In this document: in pieces, positions 58,527-64,000 of the stretch
Layout of the letters: each line of letters begins with the position of its first letter
Numbering within the stretch: position 1 is the first letter of the stretch
Assembly (NCBI GenBank): GCA_022510925.1
Contig: JAFLSO010000006.1
Span: forward strand, 1 to 64,000
Source: Treponema sp.
GTDB lineage: Bacteria; Spirochaetota; Spirochaetia; Treponematales; Treponemataceae
Direction: 5' to 3'
DNA: 64,000 bases
Notes under the pieces: generated by a model
What the model saw: only the letters and a program-made list of their open reading frames with translations
What the model was told of the DNA's origin: nothing
The model's database searches: none
Made by a program: the position numbers and the translations under genes

Positions 58527-58555
58527 ACTATACAGACGACGGGGGGGGGTATCAG
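58527..58555 (-). promoter_or_regulatory. promoter with a C9 tract in its spacer
   Basis: On the minus strand CTGATA (58550-58555) and TATAGT (58527-58532) are exactly 17 bases apart; nine of these are C (58541-58549 as G on the plus strand). It would drive the array and the DUF6261-like gene. Confidence 0.45.
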
Positions 58556-58650
58556 GGGATTTCAGTTTCTTTAAGCGGCGCTCCGCCTCAGCAGAGCCCG
58601 GGGCTGCGCCGCCCTCCGCGCGCTTTATCCGTACACTTCTCATTGCCGTT

Positions 58651-58679
58651 ATTCTATACGATAAAGCGATTCGGCGCAA
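58651..58679 (-). promoter_or_regulatory. second promoter upstream of the repeat array
   Basis: On the minus strand TTGCGC (58674-58679), 17-base spacer, TAGAAT (58651-58656), shortly after the nrdG stop. Confidence 0.4.
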
Positions 58680-58698
58680 GGGCAGAATGCGCGGGCGG

Positions 58699-59217
58699 TC
58701 AATCATCCCCCTCGCGGCGCTCCGTCCGCTCAAACGGCGCGCTCAGTATCCTCTGGTTCCTGCTTCCGCGGAATTTGAGCGTGATGTCCCTCTGCTCCTG
58801 TATGAAAGGGCCGTCCACCAGAGTGTCTATGCAGCCCAGCATGCGCCCCGTCACCTCCGTGCGGCATTTTCCGTCGGCGGGCAGGATGTCTTTTTCAAGC
58901 GTGTAGCCGGTGTAGCACCAGACGGTCTTGCGGGGGTAGGCTTTTTTCACGCGCTCCAGAAACGGCGCTAGCGCCCTCTGGTTCTCCGGCTCGAACGGCT
59001 CCCCGCCCAGTACGGTGAGCCCCGCTATGTATTCGGGAGAGAGCGCGTCCAGAATCTCCGCCTCCGTCTCCTCCGTGAATTCCCTGCCGTATGAGAAGTC
59101 CCATGTGAGGGCGTTGAAGCAGCCCGCGCAGCGGACTCTGCAGCCGCTTACAAAAAGGCTTACGCGCACGCCGTCTCCGTTGGCTATGTCAGTCTTTTTT
59201 ATCTCTCCATAGTTCAC
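58699..59217 (-). CDS. nrdG: anaerobic ribonucleotide reductase activating protein
   Basis: A 172-residue radical SAM enzyme that installs the glycyl radical on NrdD. The cluster motif CRVRCAGC gives Cys26, Cys30 and Cys33, and VLGGEPFEPEN near 69 is the SAM-contact GGEP motif. Length fits the family. Its partner nrdD is upstream but separated by a GH3 gene. No promoter is obvious in the 50-base gap after GH3, so the three genes are probably co-transcribed. Confidence 0.93.
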   Translation of the reverse strand: MNYGEIKKTDIANGDGVRVSLFVSGCRVRCAGCFNALTWDFSYGREFTEETEAEILDALSPEYIAGLTVLGGEPFEPENQRALAPFLERVKKAYPRKTVWCYTGYTLEKDILPADGKCRTEVTGRMLGCIDTLVDGPFIQEQRDITLKFRGSRNQRILSAPFERTERREGDD

Positions 59218-59267
59218 GGGACCATTATAATTGACGCGCGGAAAAAATCAACCTGCGCCGCGCACGC

Positions 59268-61649
59268 TCATGCCCTGATTTTTCTGTTGGCGCATTTTAC
59301 TATGAGCCTTGCGAATCTTTCCGTGAACATTCCGCCCGCCGTGCTTATAAAGCTTTCCACAGGATTTTCCCTTATGGCGCTAAGACTTATTTTTACGGCG
59401 GGATCTTCCCTGGACTTATGCCTGCTTGAGAGAACCAGCACCATCTCAAACACTTTGAGCAGGGCGCGCACAAAAAGGCTTTCCTGCGCCATGGAATCCA
59501 GATTATCCGTTAAAGTGAACCGTTCCCCTGCATGAGCCGCACCGGGCGCGGGGAAATGTTCCTGCGCCTCCTCATCGGTGAGCACCGCGTCGCAGAGCCT
59601 TTCGCCGCGCACGCTCACGCTCGCCGTAAGCCTTATGTCCTTTACGCTTGCTGCGGCGCACAGCCCGTACTCCCCGCCTATGACCGTGAAGCTTTTTTTC
59701 TTTACGGAATAAACGCTGAAATCCCTTTCCGTGAGCGTGAACGTAAGCGTCTTTCTTTGGCCCGCCCTGAGGAAGACTTTCTCAAATGCCCTGAGCTCCG
59801 TAGCGGCGCGCGTGAACGGCTCAGGCGGCGGAGGATTTTTTACATAAAGCTGGACGGTCTCGCTTCCGTCAGCGCCGCCCGCATTCGTAACGGCAAGCGA
59901 CACTCTGAATAACGAGCGCGCCTTCATGTCCTCTCCCGAAATCTCCTCCACGCGCAGGTCAGAGTACTCAAAGCGGGAATAACTTAGGCCGAAGCCGAAC
60001 TCAAACTGCACGGGGATATTCTTAGTCTCGTACCATCTGTAGCCTACCAGCGTTCCTTCCGAATAGTTTACGTCACGGCCGCTCACGGGTATCCCGGTCT
60101 CCGCCTTAATGGGCCATGTCTCCGCAAGTTTTCCGCTCGGATTCTTTATGCCGGTGATTAGCTCGTGGCAGGCTTTGCCGCATGCCTCCCCGCACAGATG
60201 CATGTGGAGGATTGCCCTGGCATTCTCCGCGAATGTAAGATCCACCGGAGAGCCGCTGAAAGTCACGAGCGCCACGTTATCCGTTATGCCGCGAAGCTCC
60301 CTGTAAAGCGCGGTCTGGCCTTCCGGGAGCCTTAAGTCCGTCCTGTCAAAGCCCTCGCCCTCGCAGGATTCCTCCAGGCCGCAGAAATAGAGCACGGGGA
60401 TGGCGGGATTTTCTTTTACGGCGGCGCTGATTTTTTTTGCCGCTTCGGAGCGCAGCCTCCTCTCTTCCCTTTCTTTTTTATTCTTCCTGCGGAATGAGGA
60501 GACATAGCCCCGCACATAGACTACGTCAAAATCGTCTCTCAGAAAATCCAGGGCGCTTGGATAATCCTCTGTGTTTATGTGGCTTGAGCCCGTGCCCTGG
60601 AACCGCATCCGCTCCGCGAGCTCTCCTGCCACTATAATCTTCTGCCGTCTTCCGCCTGCTTCTTTTCTAAGCGGGAGCATGCCGTCGTTTTTAAGAAGCA
60701 CCGCGCTTTCCAGGGCCAGCTCATGCGCGCTCTCATGCTGCGCCTCGTAGTCCACGGGATTTTCTTGCGGGGCATGGTTTTCAGTGCTTAATCTGAGGGC
60801 GAGCCTTATAATCCTTATGCAGGCGGCGTCTATGTCTTTTTCGCTCACGGTCCCGCTCCTAAGGGCGGCTTTTATCTGCCTTGAAAAATATCCGTGTGAG
60901 TCTGGCATGCCTAAATCCATTCCGGCCCTCAGGCTTTCCGCCGCGTCTATGGTCGCGCCCCAGTCCGAAATCACTATTCCTTTAAAGCCCCACTCCGTCC
61001 GCAGGGTCTGCGTAAGGAGCGCCCTGCTCGCGCTGGCATAGATTCCGTTTATCCTGTTATACGATGACATGACGGAGACCGGCGCTGATTTTTTTACGGC
61101 CCGCTCAAAACCCGCAAGATAAATCTCGCGCATGGTACGCTCGTCCGCATTGCTTGATGAGACCTGCCTGAATTTCTCCTGATTGTTGAGGGCAAAATGC
61201 TTTATGCACGCGCCCACGTTTTCTGACTGCATACCGCTCACGTAGGCCGCGGCAAGCTCTCCTGTCAGCAGGGGGTCCTCTGAGAAATACTCAAAATTCC
61301 TTCCGCATAAAGGGGAGCGCTTTATGTTCATTCCGCAGCCCAGGATAATATTAACATTCCTGGATTTTGCCTCACGCGCTATGGCCCGCGCCATTTTCTC
61401 CACGGCGCTTACATTCCAGCCGCACGCTATGGCGCTGGCGGTGGGGAAGCAGGTGGCCTTGCGGCTTTTGTTTATGTTCGAGTAGCTTTCATTCCGGCCC
61501 TGATACCTAAGGCCGTGGGGGCCGTCGCTCATGCAGAGCGCGGGGATTTTTCCTTTGGCAGAGAAAGTGCTCCAGTTACCGTCCCCATTTAAAAGACGGA
61601 TTTTCTCCTCCAGGGAGAGGTCGCTCAGTATCTGCTCGGCGGTTCTCAT
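59268..61649 (-). CDS. glycoside hydrolase family 3 (beta-glucosidase-like)
   Basis: A 793-residue cytoplasmic enzyme. The first barrel domain begins SLEEKIRLLNGDGNWSTF with the substrate-contact SDGPHGLRY near 48; KHFALNNQE near 165 binds the glycone and the nucleophile is the Asp of VISDWGAT at about 229. A second alpha/beta domain and a fibronectin III-like domain (VSLAVTNAGGADGSETVQLY near 620) follow. The C-terminal 110 residues are an extra helical segment. A GTG upstream is possible; I use the ATG at 61649. The likely substrates are imported beta-glucosides or xylosides. It lies between nrdD and nrdG. Confidence 0.9.
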   Translation of the reverse strand: MRTAEQILSDLSLEEKIRLLNGDGNWSTFSAKGKIPALCMSDGPHGLRYQGRNESYSNINKSRKATCFPTASAIACGWNVSAVEKMARAIAREAKSRNVNIILGCGMNIKRSPLCGRNFEYFSEDPLLTGELAAAYVSGMQSENVGACIKHFALNNQEKFRQVSSSNADERTMREIYLAGFERAVKKSAPVSVMSSYNRINGIYASASRALLTQTLRTEWGFKGIVISDWGATIDAAESLRAGMDLGMPDSHGYFSRQIKAALRSGTVSEKDIDAACIRIIRLALRLSTENHAPQENPVDYEAQHESAHELALESAVLLKNDGMLPLRKEAGGRRQKIIVAGELAERMRFQGTGSSHINTEDYPSALDFLRDDFDVVYVRGYVSSFRRKNKKEREERRLRSEAAKKISAAVKENPAIPVLYFCGLEESCEGEGFDRTDLRLPEGQTALYRELRGITDNVALVTFSGSPVDLTFAENARAILHMHLCGEACGKACHELITGIKNPSGKLAETWPIKAETGIPVSGRDVNYSEGTLVGYRWYETKNIPVQFEFGFGLSYSRFEYSDLRVEEISGEDMKARSLFRVSLAVTNAGGADGSETVQLYVKNPPPPEPFTRAATELRAFEKVFLRAGQRKTLTFTLTERDFSVYSVKKKSFTVIGGEYGLCAAASVKDIRLTASVSVRGERLCDAVLTDEEAQEHFPAPGAAHAGERFTLTDNLDSMAQESLFVRALLKVFEMVLVLSSRHKSREDPAVKISLSAIRENPVESFISTAGGMFTERFARLIVKCANRKIRA

Positions 61650-61688
61650 GGAATGAATTCCTAAAAAGCGCACTGCGCGCGGCGTTCC

Positions 61689-63869
61689 CTACAGGTGCAG
61701 GACACGCTCCTTTATTTCCTGCGTGCGTCCCTGGTTCCAGTACTGGGTTCCTATGTAACCGCATGTGCGGCGCGCCACGTTCATGGTGGTCTGGTCCTCG
61801 TTGCCGCAGTTGGGGCAGTGCCAGATCAGTTTTTTGTCGGAATCCTCCTGGACCAGTATCTCGCCTGTGTAGCCGCATTTCTGGCAGAAGTCGCTCTTGG
61901 TGTTCAGCTCGGCGTACATTATGTTGTTGTAGATGTGCTTGAGCAGTGTCATGATGGCGGGGATGTTGTCCTCCATGTTAGGCACCTCCACGTAGCTTAC
62001 TGCTCCGCCGGGAGAAAGCTCCTGGAACTGCGCCTCGAAAGTGAGCTTTGAGAACGCGTCTATTTTCTCCGTTACGTTCACGTGGTAGCTGTTAGTTATG
62101 TAATTCTTGTCTGTGACGCCCTCTATGACACCGAAGCGTTTTTTAAGGCACTTGGCGAATTTGTAGGTGGTGCTCTCAAGCGGAGTTCCGTAGATGGAAT
62201 AGTCTATGTGCTCTGCCTTTTTCCATTTGGCGGTGGCGTCATTCAGGGCGTGCATCACGCGAAGCGCGAACGGTGTCGCCTCGGGGTCCGTGTGGCTTTT
62301 TCCCGTCATGTAGCGCACGCACTCGTACAGCCCCGCATAGCCCAGGCTTAGCGTGGAGTATCCGTTGTACAGAAGATCATCTATAACCTGGCCTTTCTCC
62401 AGGCGGGCAAGCGCGCCGTTCTGCCACAGTATGGGGGCCGTGTCGCTCTTAGTGCCAAGCAGATGCTTGTGGCGCTCCTGTAACGCCCTGTGGCACAAAT
62501 CAAGCCTCTCTTCCAGAATCTTCCAGAATTTATCCTCGTCACGGAAGGAGGAGCACGCCACGTCCACCAGGTTCAATGTGACTACGCCCTGATTAAAGCG
62601 GCCGTAATACTTGGGCTTCCCGGTGGTGGGCTCCACGTATGTGGTCAGGAACGAGCGGCAGCCCATGCAAGGGTAGCAGTTTCCGTTTCCGTTCGAGTCC
62701 ACCTTGAGCTCAAGCATTTTTTTCTCGCTTATGTAGTCCGGGACCATGCGTCTGGCGGTGCAGCGCGCGGCCAGCTCGGTAAGATAATAATATTTTGTCC
62801 CTTCCTCTATGTTGTCCGGCTCAAGCACATAAATAAGCTTGGGGAACGCGGGGGTTATCCAGACGCCTTTCTCGTTCTTAACGCCCTGAGTGCGCTGCTT
62901 GAGGACTTCCTCTATGACCATGGCAAGGTCGGCTTTCTCCTGCTCGTCCTTAGCCTCGTTAAGGTACATGAACACGGTGACGAACGGAGCCTGCCCGTTT
63001 GTGGTCATCAGGGTTATGACCTGATACTGTATTGTCTGCACACCGCGCGTTATCTCGTTCTTAAGCTGCCTGTTAACCATGTGCTCAAACTGCTCGTCCG
63101 TAAGGGTAAGCCCTGTCTCCTTCATGGTCTCCGCCACCTCGCGGCGTATTTTCTGCCTGCTCACCTCCACGAACGGGGCAAGATGCGTCAGAGATATGCT
63201 CTGCCCGCCGTACTGGCTGGAGGCTACCTGGGCGATTATCTGCGTGGCGATGTTGCACGCTGTGCTGAAACTGTGCGGGCGGTCTATCTTGGTTCCGCTG
63301 ATTACGGTTCCGTTCTGGAGCATGTCCTCCAGATTAACCAGGTCGCAGTTATGCATGTGCTGGGCAAAATAGTCCGCGTCATGAAAGTGAATCAGCCCCT
63401 CGTCATGCGCCCTGACGATTTCATCTGACAGCAGGAATCTGCGCGTAATGTCCTTGGACACCTCGCCCGCCATGTAGTCGCGCTGGACGCTTACAACCGT
63501 GGGATTTTTGTTGGAATTCTCCTGCTTCACTTCCTCGTTGCTTTCTTTGAGGAGAGAAAGAATCTGTTTGTCCGTGGTGTTCGACTGGCGCTTAAGATTG
63601 TGCCTGTACCTGTAAGTGATGTATTTTTTCGCGACTTCGTAGGCGCCGTTCTGCATGATGCCGGTCTCAACCAAGTCCTGGATGGTCTCCACATCAAGCG
63701 CATGGCCTTCCCGCGCGGACTCAATTTCGATGTCATCGGCTATGGACTCTATCTGCCTTTTGGTCAGCCGGCCGTGCGCGTCTACCGTCGCATTCGCCTT
63801 TTCTATGGCCTTGACTATTTTACCGCGGTTAAAATCCACCTCTTCGCCGCTACGTTTGATGATTTTCAT
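61689..63869 (-). CDS. nrdD: anaerobic ribonucleoside-triphosphate reductase (class III)
   Basis: A 726-residue enzyme that makes dNTPs without oxygen. An ATP-cone begins MKIIKRSGEEVDFNRGKIVK (1-90). The catalytic domain includes HMHNCDLVNLEDML with one active cysteine and GNCYPCMGCRSF with another. The C-terminal zinc site CQKCG/CPNCG and the glycyl radical motif RRTCGY with Gly704 are intact. I chose the ATG at 63869, behind GAGAGGGG, since the earlier start lies in the promoter. First gene of the nrdD-GH3-nrdG cluster. Confidence 0.95.
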   Translation of the reverse strand: MKIIKRSGEEVDFNRGKIVKAIEKANATVDAHGRLTKRQIESIADDIEIESAREGHALDVETIQDLVETGIMQNGAYEVAKKYITYRYRHNLKRQSNTTDKQILSLLKESNEEVKQENSNKNPTVVSVQRDYMAGEVSKDITRRFLLSDEIVRAHDEGLIHFHDADYFAQHMHNCDLVNLEDMLQNGTVISGTKIDRPHSFSTACNIATQIIAQVASSQYGGQSISLTHLAPFVEVSRQKIRREVAETMKETGLTLTDEQFEHMVNRQLKNEITRGVQTIQYQVITLMTTNGQAPFVTVFMYLNEAKDEQEKADLAMVIEEVLKQRTQGVKNEKGVWITPAFPKLIYVLEPDNIEEGTKYYYLTELAARCTARRMVPDYISEKKMLELKVDSNGNGNCYPCMGCRSFLTTYVEPTTGKPKYYGRFNQGVVTLNLVDVACSSFRDEDKFWKILEERLDLCHRALQERHKHLLGTKSDTAPILWQNGALARLEKGQVIDDLLYNGYSTLSLGYAGLYECVRYMTGKSHTDPEATPFALRVMHALNDATAKWKKAEHIDYSIYGTPLESTTYKFAKCLKKRFGVIEGVTDKNYITNSYHVNVTEKIDAFSKLTFEAQFQELSPGGAVSYVEVPNMEDNIPAIMTLLKHIYNNIMYAELNTKSDFCQKCGYTGEILVQEDSDKKLIWHCPNCGNEDQTTMNVARRTCGYIGTQYWNQGRTQEIKERVLHL

Positions 63870-63932
63870 CCAATCCCCTCTCTTTGGAAGCCCGCCACTC
63901 GACAACGCTATCTGTGGCGTGTTGATTGGCAC

Positions 63933-63961
63933 AGTCTACTAGGTATGGTGGTTTTAGTCAA
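63933..63961 (-). promoter_or_regulatory. promoter of the nrdD cluster
   Basis: On the minus strand TTGACT (63956-63961), 17-base spacer, TAGACT (63933-63938). The leader is about 57 bases. I see no clear NrdR box pair. Confidence 0.55.
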
Positions 63962-64000
63962 TGTTATAAATTTCCTGGAAGATTTAAGGAATGGCTTAAC

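Larger units (their letters stand above)
58057..58698. other. 642-base intergenic region with repeats, C9 promoter and hairpins
   Basis: From left to right: the Shine-Dalgarno of the DUF6261-like gene, the 42-bp tandem array (58111-58468), a minus-strand promoter with a nine-base C tract (58527-58555), a GC-rich stem GCGGCGC/GCGCCGC (58575-58581 with 58606-58612), and a second minus-strand promoter (58651-58679). Three frames (two plus, one minus) stay open through the array because of its 42-base period; I do not call a gene there. Confidence 0.6.

Noticed and set aside
62490-63428. Long plus-strand open frame opposite nrdD
   Set aside because: Mirror of highly conserved NrdD codons; no start signals.
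63870-64000. NrdR boxes upstream of nrdD
   Set aside because: I looked for paired sites of the ACACWATATWTWGTGT type; no convincing pair is present in the visible part.

Overview
The window reads as chromosome of a Treponema-like spirochaete, probably a gut or rumen anaerobe, with GC in the mid-fifties by eye and heavy use of ATA for isoleucine. The evidence is the combination of genes: an archaeal/eukaryotic-type PheS, a PSP1/RicT - YaaR - bactofilin - M23 envelope cluster, an mglBAC sugar importer with a lipoprotein binding protein, ThyX with class III (anaerobic) ribonucleotide reductase, BspA-like leucine-rich-repeat lipoprotein, and many short lipoproteins or secreted proteins with no known family. 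I see no phage, insertion sequence, CRISPR array or rRNA, so this is core and near-core chromosome with a more plastic right end (about 54-59 kb). Species cannot be fixed from the sequence alone.

Layout. 0-4 kb: OFA-type MFS transporter, NudC, a small lipoprotein behind a promoter with a poly-G spacer, PurC. 4-9 kb (minus): Gld-type ABC export operon. 9-17 kb: ProS, a secreted unknown, then a pyrI-pyrC-FAD oxidoreductase-transglutaminase operon. 17.1-17.7 kb: a minus-strand tRNA operon holding four serine acceptors (UGA, GCU, CGA, GGA) and tRNA-Arg(GCG). 18-22.5 kb: HdeD-like protein and ThyX, then the M23-bactofilin-YaaR-RicT operon. 22.5-30 kb: TatD-Dus, a treponemal unknown, a GAF-GGDEF cyclase, secreted unknowns, PheS. 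30-38.5 kb: OhrR-like regulator with glutathione peroxidase, a GH95-like protein, an SLBB export protein, PyrB, a CmpB-like membrane protein and an autoregulated TetR. 38.6-44.5 kb: small membrane proteins, a sugar-binding lipoprotein with an aminotransferase, a lytic transglycosylase. 44.6-49.2 kb: mglBAC. 49.8-54.4 kb: proA-proB-proC with 4-base overlaps, Cdd and an SGNH esterase. 54.5-58.7 kb: two lipoprotein genes with a shared structured leader, a DUF6261-like gene and a 42-bp tandem palindrome array. 58.7-63.9 kb: nrdD - GH3 - nrdG.

Working together: the window is rich in nucleotide supply (PurC, PyrI, PyrC, PyrB, ThyX, Cdd, NudC, NrdD/NrdG), cell-envelope shaping (M23, bactofilin, SLT, SLBB protein) and sugar use (Mgl importer, cytoplasmic GH3 and GH95-like enzymes, SGNH esterase).

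The most interesting signals are non-coding: (i) seven genes whose -10 box lies only 5-9 bases before the start codon and that lack a Shine-Dalgarno sequence, implying leaderless mRNAs; (ii) homopolymer G8/C9 tracts placed in promoter spacers, like known phase-variable treponemal promoters; (iii) eight 42-bp units carrying an 18-bp palindrome, exactly four helical turns apart; (iv) a repeated 5' leader before two lipoprotein genes whose only two base substitutions compensate each other in a hairpin.
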